Assembly (NCBI GenBank): GCA_902479835.1
Contig: CABSQC010000014.1
Coordinates: forward strand, 1-11,601
DNA length: 11,601 bases
Origin: an uncultured Streptococcus sp.
GTDB lineage: Bacteria > Bacillota > Bacilli > Lactobacillales > Streptococcaceae
Direction: 5' to 3'
Shown in pieces: positions 1 to 6,709 of the stretch. The first letter of the stretch is position 1. Every line of letters starts with the position of its first letter. The position numbers and the translations under genes were made by a program. The notes beneath the pieces were generated by a model. It was not told the DNA's origin. It searched no databases and was given only the letters and a program-made list of their open reading frames with translations.

Positions 1-1
1 A

Positions 2-67
2 CTCCGCCAAACCGGCTCTGATCTTGCAGACAACATTTACCAAACCATTTTAGAAAGTCTATCATAA
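2..67 (+). CDS. fchA: C-terminal end of probable formiminotetrahydrofolate cyclodeaminase (partial)
   Basis: An open frame enters from the window edge and ends at a TAA at 65-67; its last residues read [13 protein letters not shown]. Only 21 codons are visible, so the sequence itself supports no more than a helical C-terminus. The identification rests mainly on context: in streptococcal hut loci the gene just before fhs is the cyclodeaminase, which converts 5-formimino-THF to 5,10-methenyl-THF and ammonia. The stop lies 31 bases before the fhs start and no terminator is visible between them, so the two are probably cotranscribed. It could be another hut-operon protein; the reading frame is certain, the name is moderate. 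Confidence 0.6.
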   Translation, partial: LRQTGSDLADNIYQTILESLS

Positions 68-98
68 ACCTAACAAACAAAAAGAAAGAAGGGATTCT

Positions 99-1772
99 AT
101 GGTTTTATCGGATATTGAAATTGCCAATTCTGTCCAAATGAAGCCCATCACCGATATCGCTGCTGAACTTGGATTGACCGAAGACGACATTTCGCTCTAC
201 GGAAAATACAAGGCCAAAATTGATAGCAACCAACTGGAACAACTCAAGGATAAGGAAGATGGAAAGCTGATCCTCGTGACAGCCATCTCTCCGACACCTG
301 CCGGAGAAGGAAAGACAACCACCTCTGTCGGCTTAGTCGATGCCCTCTCAGCTATTGGTGAAAAAGCCGTCATTGCCCTGCGCGAACCTTCACTTGGCCC
401 TGTCTTTGGAATCAAGGGGGGAGCTGCCGGTGGTGGATACGCCCAAGTGGTTCCAATGGAAGATATCAACCTTCACTTTACCGGAGACTTCCATGCCATT
501 GGAATTGCCAATAACCTGCTTGCAGCTTTGATTGACAACCACATTCACCATGGAAATGAGTTGGGCATCGATTCTCGTCGCATCACCTGGAAACGGGTGG
601 TCGACATGAACGACCGTCAACTCCGCCATATTGTCGATGGCCTTCAAGGAAAAACAAACGGGGTTCCTCGTGAAGATGGCTTTGACATCACAGTGGCTTC
701 TGAAATCATGGCTATTCTCTGTCTCTCAGAAAATATCCTTGACCTCAAAGAACGCCTCGATCGCATCATTATTGGGTACAACTACCAAGGACAACCAGTC
801 ACAGCTAAAGACCTCAAGGCTGGAGGTGCTATGGCAGCCGTCCTAAAAGATGCCATCCATCCAAACTTGGTACAAACCTTAGAACATACTCCTGCTATCA
901 TCCACGGCGGACCTTTTGCCAATATTGCTCATGGCTGTAACAGTGTGCTGGCTACTAAACTAGCTCTCAAATATGCAGACTATGTTGTGACAGAAGCTGG
1001 TTTTGGAGCAGACTTAGGCGCTGAAAAATTCATTGATATCAAGTGCCGCATTGCCGGACTCAAACCTTCTGCCGTAGTCCTCGTCGCAACCATCCGAGCC
1101 CTCAAGATGCATGGTGGAGTTGCCAAAGCGGACTTGGCTACTGAAAATGTCCAAGCTGTTATCGATGGTCTGCCAAACCTAGACAAACACTTGGCCAACA
1201 TCCAAGAAGTCTATGGCCTACCTGTGGTCGTTGCCATCAACAAATTCCCACTGGATACAGAGGCAGAGCTAGAAGCTGTCTATGAATCTTGTAAGAAACG
1301 CAATGTAGATGTGGTCATCTCAGATGTCTGGGCACATGGTGGAGCTGGTGGACGTGACTTGGCTGAAAAAGTCATTCAACTGGCTCAAGAAGAAAACCAC
1401 TTCTCTTATGTCTATGATGAAGAAGACAGCATTGAAACAAAATTGACCAAGATCGTCACAAAAGTCTATGGTGGTAAAGGCATCAGCTTAACACCAGCAG
1501 CCAAACGCGAACTCAAAGAATTGGAAGCTCTGGGCTTCTCGAACTACCCAATCTGTATGGCCAAAACCCAATACTCCTTCTCAGACGATGCGAAGAAGAT
1601 GGGAGCACCAAAAGACTTCACTGTTAAAATCAGTAACCTTAAGGTGGCTGCCGGAGCTGGCTTCATTGTAGCTCTCACTGGTACCATTATGACCATGCCT
1701 GGCCTACCTAAAGTTCCTGCCAGTGAAAAGATTGATATCGATGCCCACGGCAATATCACTGGTCTCTTTTAA
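99..1772 (+). CDS. fhs: Formate-tetrahydrofolate ligase (10-formyl-THF synthetase)
   Basis: A cytoplasmic enzyme that reversibly joins formate and THF with ATP to give 10-formyl-THF (EC 6.3.4.3). At 557 residues it has the usual family length. The P-loop TPAGEGKTT is at residues 66-74, and both family signatures are present: [11 protein letters not shown] at 104-114 and [12 protein letters not shown] at 329-340. The ATG at 99 follows AGAAGGG at 87-93 with a 5-base gap. In a hut operon the reaction may run backwards: methenyl-THF from the formiminotransferase/cyclodeaminase branch becomes formyl-THF, then formate plus ATP. This direction is inference from context. Streptococci often have a second, housekeeping fhs elsewhere, and this copy would be the catabolic paralogue. 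The hutD start follows after 15 bases. Confidence 0.97.
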   Translation: MVLSDIEIANSVQMKPITDIAAELGLTEDDISLYGKYKAKIDSNQLEQLKDKEDGKLILVTAISPTPAGEGKTTTSVGLVDALSAIGEKAVIALREPSLGPVFGIKGGAAGGGYAQVVPMEDINLHFTGDFHAIGIANNLLAALIDNHIHHGNELGIDSRRITWKRVVDMNDRQLRHIVDGLQGKTNGVPREDGFDITVASEIMAILCLSENILDLKERLDRIIIGYNYQGQPVTAKDLKAGGAMAAVLKDAIHPNLVQTLEHTPAIIHGGPFANIAHGCNSVLATKLALKYADYVVTEAGFGADLGAEKFIDIKCRIAGLKPSAVVLVATIRALKMHGGVAKADLATENVQAVIDGLPNLDKHLANIQEVYGLPVVVAINKFPLDTEAELEAVYESCKKRNVDVVISDVWAHGGAGGRDLAEKVIQLAQEENHFSYVYDEEDSIETKLTKIVTKVYGGKGISLTPAAKRELKELEALGFSNYPICMAKTQYSFSDDAKKMGAPKDFTVKISNLKVAAGAGFIVALTGTIMTMPGLPKVPASEKIDIDAHGNITGLF

Positions 1773-1787
1773 GAAAGAAGGCGTCCT

Positions 1788-2366
1788 ATGGTGACTCTCC
1801 TTCATCTTACCCCCGCAGATTATCAAATTTCTACCTGGTCCGGTGGCCAAACCACCCAACTCTTTCTCTCCCCAGAGGGAGGAAGCTATCCAGATCGGAC
1901 CTTTGACTTCCGCCTCTCTACTGCAACGGTAGAGGTTGAAAAAAGTAACTTTACCGATCTCACCGGCTACCACCGAATCTTGATGCCCTTGAATGCCTCC
2001 ATTCGACTCAACCATCAACAGAAAGAAGTGGTTTTGAACCCCTTTCAAAGCTACTTCTTTGATGGGGGAGATCCTGTATCTAGCCAAGGGACTTGTCAAG
2101 ACTTTAATTTGATCTACAAACCTACTTATCAGGGGCATATGAGTGCTATATCCCCAAAAAAGAGTGTCAAAAGTCAGAGTCGCTATCAATTGATCTATGC
2201 TCTCTGTCCGCTAACACTAAAATGGGGAACAAATCATTCTCAAATCCTCCAAACTCACGAGCTCCTGGTGATCGAACAACCATCTCCCCTTCAAGAGATG
2301 ACAATCACGTTTTTACCCCATCAGTCTGGGGAGCAACCGATTGCTATCTGGACTGGACTACAATAA
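1788..2366 (+). CDS. hutD: HutD/Ves family protein
   Basis: A 192-residue protein with the marks of the HutD/Ves cupin-like family: WSGGQTTQLF at residues 17-26, the FDFRLSTATVE strand at 39-49, GYHRILMPL at 60-68, and the late FDGGDP...DFNLIYK block at 91-111. No signal peptide or membrane segment is visible, so it should be cytoplasmic. HutD of Pseudomonas is described as a governor that limits hut expression. Whether that role applies here is unknown, since no HutC-type repressor is visible in the window. The ATG at 1788 follows AGAAAGAAGG (1772-1781), which overlaps the fhs stop region, indicating tight operon coupling. An enzymatic or ligand-sensing role remains possible. Confidence 0.88.
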   Translation: MVTLLHLTPADYQISTWSGGQTTQLFLSPEGGSYPDRTFDFRLSTATVEVEKSNFTDLTGYHRILMPLNASIRLNHQQKEVVLNPFQSYFFDGGDPVSSQGTCQDFNLIYKPTYQGHMSAISPKKSVKSQSRYQLIYALCPLTLKWGTNHSQILQTHELLVIEQPSPLQEMTITFLPHQSGEQPIAIWTGLQ

Positions 2367-2387
2367 TGTTCACAAAGGAGAAACATT

Positions 2388-3731
2388 ATGAACGGAGCAC
2401 ATAAACAGTCGATTGAGGAACAAGAAAAAGCTAAATTCAGCTTTAGTGGTGCCACTCTATACGGTATCAACGCCGTAATCGGATCTGGTATCTTCCTCCT
2501 CCCTCAAAAAATATATTCTGGCCTCGGACCAGCCTCTCTAGCTGTCATGTTCGGAGTAGCCGTTCTCGTCATGCTACTATCAGCCTGTCTGGCTGAAACG
2601 GCTGGCTACTTCGATAAAAACGGTGGAGCCATGCAATACTCAAAAGCCGCTTTCGGAGATTTCGTTGGCTTTAACGTTGGGATTCTCGGTTGGGCCGTTA
2701 CTGTTATCGCTTGGGCTGCCATGTTAGCCGGCTTTGCTAAGATCTTCATCATCACCTTCCCAGCATTTGAAGGCTACAACCTTCCGATCAGTATCGGTAT
2801 GCTGATTCTCTTGAGTCTGATGAACATCGCCGGTCTGAAAACCTCTAAGATGTTCACTCTGACAGCTACTGTTGCAAAATTAATTCCAATTGTCCTCTTC
2901 TCGCTCTTTGCCATCTTCTTCATTTCTGGCGGGGTAAGCAAGGGCAACTTCACACCTTTCCTTCAATTGGAAAGTGGAACAAGTCTCTTCAGTTCTATTT
3001 CTAGTACAGCCGTCTACATCTTCTACGGTTTCATCGGATTTGAAACCATGTCTATCGTTGCAGGGGAAATGCGTAACCCTGAAAAGAACGTTCCCCGCGC
3101 TATTCTAGGTTCTATCAGTATTGTATCTGTTCTCTACATGTTGATCATCGCAGGAACAATCGCCATGCTTGGTGGTCGCATTATGCAAACTGGTGCACCG
3201 GTACAAGACGCATTTGTCGAAATGATTGGCCCTATCGGAGCTCCACTCGTTTCTTACGGAGCCCTCATTTCAATCGCCGGTCTAAACATCGGTGAATCCA
3301 TCATGGTCCCTCGTTTTGGTGCAGCATTAGCAACTGAAAAACTCTTGCCAGAAGGGCTTGGAAAAACAAACTCTAAGAATGCCCCTGTCATTGCCATTAT
3401 CATCTCTGGTATCTTCGCTTTCTTACTCTTGTTATCTGGCTCTTTCGAATCATTAGCAACCTTCAGTGTTGTCTTCCGTTTCTTCCAATACATTCCAACT
3501 GCTTTGGCAGCCATCAAACTCAGAAAAATGTACCCAGACAAAAAGGTTACCTTCCGAGTACCATTCGGTCCTGTTATCCCTGTTCTAGCTGTTGTGATCA
3601 GTATCTTGATGATCGCAGGGGACAACCTAATGAACTTTGTTTGGGGGGCCATCGGTCTCGTGATTGCAAGTGGACTTTACTTTGTTTTCCACGGCGATAA
3701 ACTACATAAATCGAAAACCCTTCCTCACTAA
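2388..3731 (+). CDS. APC-superfamily amino-acid permease, probable histidine transporter
   Basis: An integral membrane protein of 447 residues with about 12 hydrophobic segments and short charged ends. The APC hallmarks are clear: the TM1 motif GINAVIGSGIFLLP (residues 26-39) with the unwound GSGIF substrate loop, and the TM6 region GFIGFETMSIVAGE (214-227) followed by RNPEKNVPRAI (229-239). Its position between hutD and hutH suggests that it imports histidine by proton symport. Exchange for an end product such as glutamate cannot be excluded, and the sequence alone does not fix the substrate. The start is ATG 2388 behind AAAGGAG (2374-2380, 7-base gap), 21 bases after the hutD stop. Confidence 0.87.
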   Translation: MNGAHKQSIEEQEKAKFSFSGATLYGINAVIGSGIFLLPQKIYSGLGPASLAVMFGVAVLVMLLSACLAETAGYFDKNGGAMQYSKAAFGDFVGFNVGILGWAVTVIAWAAMLAGFAKIFIITFPAFEGYNLPISIGMLILLSLMNIAGLKTSKMFTLTATVAKLIPIVLFSLFAIFFISGGVSKGNFTPFLQLESGTSLFSSISSTAVYIFYGFIGFETMSIVAGEMRNPEKNVPRAILGSISIVSVLYMLIIAGTIAMLGGRIMQTGAPVQDAFVEMIGPIGAPLVSYGALISIAGLNIGESIMVPRFGAALATEKLLPEGLGKTNSKNAPVIAIIISGIFAFLLLLSGSFESLATFSVVFRFFQYIPTALAAIKLRKMYPDKKVTFRVPFGPVIPVLAVVISILMIAGDNLMNFVWGAIGLVIASGLYFVFHGDKLHKSKTLPH

Positions 3732-3744
3732 TTTTCTTTACACA

Positions 3745-3799
3745 CTAGATGGGAACAGAGACGGGAGCGAAGCTCAGTTTTGCTCCCTAGCCCATCTAG
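3745..3799 (+). promoter_or_regulatory. Nested double stem-loop between the permease gene and hutH
   Basis: An outer perfect 9-bp stem CTAGATGGG (3745-3753) / CCCATCTAG (3791-3799) encloses an inner 10-bp stem GGGAGCGAAG (3763-3772) / TTTTGCTCCC (3778-3787) with two G-U pairs and a 5-base loop. No U-tract follows on either strand, so it is not a typical intrinsic terminator. It may be an RNA-processing or stabilising structure, a partial terminator, or a copy of a dispersed streptococcal intergenic repeat. It lies 14 bases past the permease stop. Confidence 0.6.
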
Positions 3800-3867
3800 G
3801 ACTCCACGAATGTCAAACCTGAGCCCTTTTCTCTATGACCCTTTTCAATTTTTATGATCAATAGACA

Positions 3868-3913
3868 ATGGGCCCATGTTTGGTATTCAAATTGAAGTAC
3901 ACAAACATACTTC
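3868..3913 (+). promoter_or_regulatory. Candidate operator/promoter region upstream of hutH
   Basis: This stretch holds a perfect 10-base palindrome ATGGGCCCAT (3868-3877) and an inverted repeat GAAGTA-N8-TACTTC (3894-3913), about 35 bases before the hutH start. A weak promoter can be proposed (-35 TAGACA at 3862-3867, -10 TATTCA at 3884-3889, 16-base spacer), which would put the inverted repeat at the transcription start. The -10 matches poorly, so an internal promoter is only possible. The symmetry is seen; the binding function is inferred. Confidence 0.3.
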
Positions 3914-3946
3914 TACAGAACAACTACTCATAATCGGAGGTTTTAT

Positions 3947-5488
3947 ATGACTCAATTGATTCATTTAGACGGCAATAGCTTAACACTCGAAGACGTCATC
4001 GCTGTAGCTCGCCATGGTGCCCAATGTGAGCTTGACGAACAAGCAAAAGAAGCTGTCGTCGCATCCCGTAAAATTGTCGATGATATCGTCCGTGAAAAAC
4101 GAGTTGTCTATGGTGTGACCACTGGCTTTGGTTCCCTCTGTAATGTCAGCATTTCTCCAGAAGATACAGTTCAACTGCAAGAAAACTTGATCCGAACACA
4201 CTCATCTGGTTTCGGTGATCCACTTCCTGAAGATGCCGTTCGTGCCATCATGCTGATCCGTATCAACTCGCTCTTGAAAGGCTATTCTGGCATTCGTCTG
4301 TCAACTGTTGAAAAGCTGTTAGAATTACTTAATAAAGGAGTCACTCCTTATATTCCAGAAAAAGGATCTCTCGGAGCTTCTGGAGACTTAGCCCCTCTAT
4401 CTCACATGGTTTTACCAATGCTAGGTCTTGGACGCGCCTACTACAAAGGAGAGCTTCTCAGCGGCCAAGAAGCCTTGGATCGTGCTGGAATTGAAAAGAT
4501 CCAATTGGCTGCCAAAGAAGGGCTTGCTTTGATCAATGGTACAACCGTTCTAACCGGTATCGGAGCTCTTGCAACCTACGACGGTATCCAACTGCTCAAA
4601 CTTTCTGATATTGCCGGTGCTCTTTCAATGGAAGTCCACAATGGGATTACCAGTCCATTTGAAGAAGACCTTCATACCATCCGTCCTCAAAGTGGACAAT
4701 TGGCAACTGCTCGCAACATCCGTAACCTCCTTGAAGGAAGCAAAAACACAACCGTTGCAACCCAACAACGGGTCCAAGACCCTTACACACTCCGTTGTAT
4801 CCCTCAAATCCACGGAGCCAGCAAGGATTCTATTGCTTACGTAAAAGAAAAAGTTGAAATCGAAATCAACTCTGTCACAGATAACCCAATTATTACCAAA
4901 GAAGGCCATGTTATCTCCGGTGGGAACTTCCACGGTGAACCAATGGCGCAACCATTTGACTTCTTAGGTATTGCCCTTTCTGAAATCGGAAACGTATCTG
5001 AACGTCGGGTAGAACGCTTGGTCAACAGCCAACTTAGTAAATTACCATCCTTCTTGGTTAAACACCCTGGACTCAACTCAGGCTTCATGATTACCCAGTA
5101 TGCGTGTGCATCCCTTGCATCTGAAAACAAAATCTTGTCTCACCCAGCTAGCGTCGATTCTATCCCATCTTGTGAAAACCAAGAAGACTTCGTCAGCATG
5201 GGAACAACAGCAGCTCGTAAAGCGGCTGAAATTCTTAAGAACTCCCGTCGCATCGTTGCTACTGAAATCATGGCAGCTTGCCAAGCCTTGGATCTCAAGC
5301 CAGAAAATCATGAACTTGGTAAAGGTACAAAACCAGCTTATGAGCTGATTCGCCAAAAACTGAACTTCATTGAATTTGACAAAGATATCGAAATCTTTGA
5401 AGAACTTAATAAAGCATCTGCTGTTGTCGAAAGCGAAGAATTCTTAGCAACCATCGAAAAAGCAGTTGACTTAAGCATTCAATACTGA
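3947..5488 (+). CDS. hutH: Histidine ammonia-lyase (histidase)
   Basis: The first committed step of histidine breakdown: L-histidine to trans-urocanate plus ammonia (EC 4.3.1.3), a cytoplasmic homotetramer. The signature [15 protein letters not shown] (residues 140-154) contains Ala144-Ser145-Gly146, which cyclise into the MIO electrophile. Other active-site elements known from the Pseudomonas enzyme are present: the Tyr loop YGVTTGFG (55-62), His85 in LIRTH, and [11 protein letters not shown] (277-287) with Tyr280 and Arg283. At 513 residues it is full length and intact. The ATG at 3947 follows GGAGG (3936-3940) with a 6-base gap. It is separated from the permease by 215 bases with hairpins, and from hutG by 82 bases with another, so it may be expressed at a level different from the upstream genes. 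Confidence 0.98.
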   Translation: MTQLIHLDGNSLTLEDVIAVARHGAQCELDEQAKEAVVASRKIVDDIVREKRVVYGVTTGFGSLCNVSISPEDTVQLQENLIRTHSSGFGDPLPEDAVRAIMLIRINSLLKGYSGIRLSTVEKLLELLNKGVTPYIPEKGSLGASGDLAPLSHMVLPMLGLGRAYYKGELLSGQEALDRAGIEKIQLAAKEGLALINGTTVLTGIGALATYDGIQLLKLSDIAGALSMEVHNGITSPFEEDLHTIRPQSGQLATARNIRNLLEGSKNTTVATQQRVQDPYTLRCIPQIHGASKDSIAYVKEKVEIEINSVTDNPIITKEGHVISGGNFHGEPMAQPFDFLGIALSEIGNVSERRVERLVNSQLSKLPSFLVKHPGLNSGFMITQYACASLASENKILSHPASVDSIPSCENQEDFVSMGTTAARKAAEILKNSRRIVATEIMAACQALDLKPENHELGKGTKPAYELIRQKLNFIEFDKDIEIFEELNKASAVVESEEFLATIEKAVDLSIQY

Positions 5489-5500
5489 TACAGTAAGGAT

Positions 5501-5545
5501 AAAGCAAAACAGAGGCTGGCGATCTTCTCAGCCTCTGCATGCTTT
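5501..5545 (+). promoter_or_regulatory. Stem-loop between hutH and hutG
   Basis: A perfect 9-bp stem CAGAGGCTG (5510-5518) / CAGCCTCTG (5529-5537) with a 10-base loop sits inside a second 6-bp stem AAAGCA (5501-5506) / TGCTTT (5540-5545). No T-run follows, so read-through into hutG is expected, perhaps reduced. It resembles the gene-end stem-loops built on GAGGCTG/CAGCCTC that are common in streptococci. A role in 3'-end stability of hutH mRNA or in partial termination is inference. Confidence 0.6.
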
Positions 5546-5556
5546 CAGAAAAATAA

Positions 5557-5562
5557 GGGAGG
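5557..5562 (+). promoter_or_regulatory. Ribosome binding site setting the TTG start of hutG
   Basis: GGGAGG lies 8 bases before the TTG at 5571. The first in-frame ATG, at 5592 (residue 8), has no comparable site in front of it. The spacing therefore favours the TTG as the true start. Confidence 0.8.
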
Positions 5563-5570
5563 CGACAAGC

Positions 5571-6563
5571 TTGCTCACAAACTACTATCCAATGACCTAT
5601 AGCTACTACCAAGGTAGTATCGAGGACAATCCCTACACGGCCAAATGGGGAATGGTCACCAAATTTATAGACCTAAACGACGAGACCCTCACTCCATTTG
5701 AGGGGATGACCTTTGGGATCATCGGCTTTAAGAGCGACAAAGGAGTCTATATCAACAACGGGCGCGTAGGCGCGGTCGAAGGTCCTACAGCCATCCGTTC
5801 TCAAATCGCCAAACTTCCATGGCACTGGGGAACCAATGTAACAGTGTATGATGTGGGAAATATCGACGGGCCTAACCATTCGCTAGAAGAACTCCAAGAA
5901 AGTCTCTCACAAGCGATCCAGCGCATGTACCAATTAGGAATCCAACCCATCGTCCTAGGAGGCGGTCACGGAACTGCTTACGGCCACTATCTAGGGATTC
6001 AATCCAGTTTAGAAAAAGATGAACAACTGGCTGTGATCAATCTGGATGCCCACTTTGATTTGCGACCTTACGACCAAACCGGTCCCAATTCTGGAACAGG
6101 TTTTCGTCAAATGGCTGATCATGCTAAAGAAAAAGGTCAGGACTTCCCTTACCTCATCCTTGGGATCCAAGAGCACAATAACAACCTCTTCCTCTTTAAT
6201 TATGTCGCTAAAACACCAAGCATTGATTTCTTAACTGGCCAAGATCTCTTCCAGATGAGTCACCAAGCCATTCTGGATCGAATCGATCAATTTTTAGAAA
6301 ACCAAACCGCGGTCTATCTTTCTATTGATATGGATTGCTTTGCGGTCGGTTCTGCCCCTGGTGTTAGTGCCATCCAATCACTTGGAGTCGATCCCAAACT
6401 AGCCCTCATGCTTCTCCAACACATTGCCGCTAGTGGTAAGCTAATCGGATTTGATGTCGTAGAAGTTTCTCCTCCTCATGACATTGACAACCACACTTCA
6501 AATCTTGCTGCGACCTTTATCTTTTACTTAACCCAAATATTGGCGCAACAAAAACTGAACTAA
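5571..6563 (+). CDS. hutG: Formimidoylglutamase (formiminoglutamate hydrolase)
   Basis: Hydrolyses N-formimino-L-glutamate to glutamate and formamide (EC 3.5.3.8), the last step of the direct hut route; cytoplasmic. It belongs to the arginase/agmatinase ureohydrolase family, with all binuclear Mn ligand motifs visible: His133 in GGGHGTAYG, Asp159/His161/Asp163 in [10 protein letters not shown], and Asp253/Asp255 in SIDMDCF followed by APGVSA (262-267). At 330 residues it has the usual length. Agmatinase or arginase is possible by fold, but operon position favours HutG. The start is an unusual TTG chosen by its ribosome binding site. It is the last gene of the operon and a strong terminator follows. 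Confidence 0.95.
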   Translation: MLTNYYPMTYSYYQGSIEDNPYTAKWGMVTKFIDLNDETLTPFEGMTFGIIGFKSDKGVYINNGRVGAVEGPTAIRSQIAKLPWHWGTNVTVYDVGNIDGPNHSLEELQESLSQAIQRMYQLGIQPIVLGGGHGTAYGHYLGIQSSLEKDEQLAVINLDAHFDLRPYDQTGPNSGTGFRQMADHAKEKGQDFPYLILGIQEHNNNLFLFNYVAKTPSIDFLTGQDLFQMSHQAILDRIDQFLENQTAVYLSIDMDCFAVGSAPGVSAIQSLGVDPKLALMLLQHIAASGKLIGFDVVEVSPPHDIDNHTSNLAATFIFYLTQILAQQKLN

Positions 6564-6579
6564 GAACATTTCGAGTCAC

Positions 6580-6630
6580 GAAAAAAGCATAGAAACACTC
6601 ATTGCTAGGGTGTCTCTATGCTTTTTCTTC
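6580..6630. terminator. Bidirectional intrinsic terminator between hutG and the convergent regulator
   Basis: A 19-pair stem (6582-6600 with 6608-6626; one A-C mismatch, one G-U) has a 7-base loop. Its base is AAAAAGCATAGA pairing with TCTATGCTTTTT, so a U-run forms at the 3' side whichever strand is transcribed. It ends the hut transcript 17 bases after hutG and also serves the minus-strand regulator gene. A smaller 6-bp hairpin (CCTTTC 6648-6653 / GAAAGG 6666-6671) lies nearer to the regulator stop and lacks a T-run. Confidence 0.88.
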
Positions 6631-6709
6631 ATTATCAGACGCAGTAGCCTTTCCGACAAAGATCCGAAAGGAGGCCTGACCACTTATCCTTTCCCTATTT
6701 TTAGGCACC

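Noticed and set aside
1704..2189. A 161-codon minus-strand open frame across the fhs end and hutD
   Set aside because: It overlaps two genes with clear family motifs, has no ribosome binding site I can see, and its protein shows no recognisable domain; it is an antisense shadow.
3254..3652. A 132-codon minus-strand frame inside the permease gene
   Set aside because: It lies wholly within a membrane-protein gene and its composition is the complement of hydrophobic codons; no independent signal.
3745..3799. Intrinsic terminator after the permease gene
   Set aside because: The stem-loop is strong but no T-run follows on either strand, so it is reported as a structured element rather than a terminator.
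3853..3858. TATGAT as a -10 box for hutH
   Set aside because: It matches the -10 consensus well, but no acceptable -35 lies 16-18 bases upstream and there is no extended -10 TG.
4625..4951. A 108-codon minus-strand frame inside hutH
   Set aside because: HutH is intact and well conserved on the other strand; this frame has no family resemblance.
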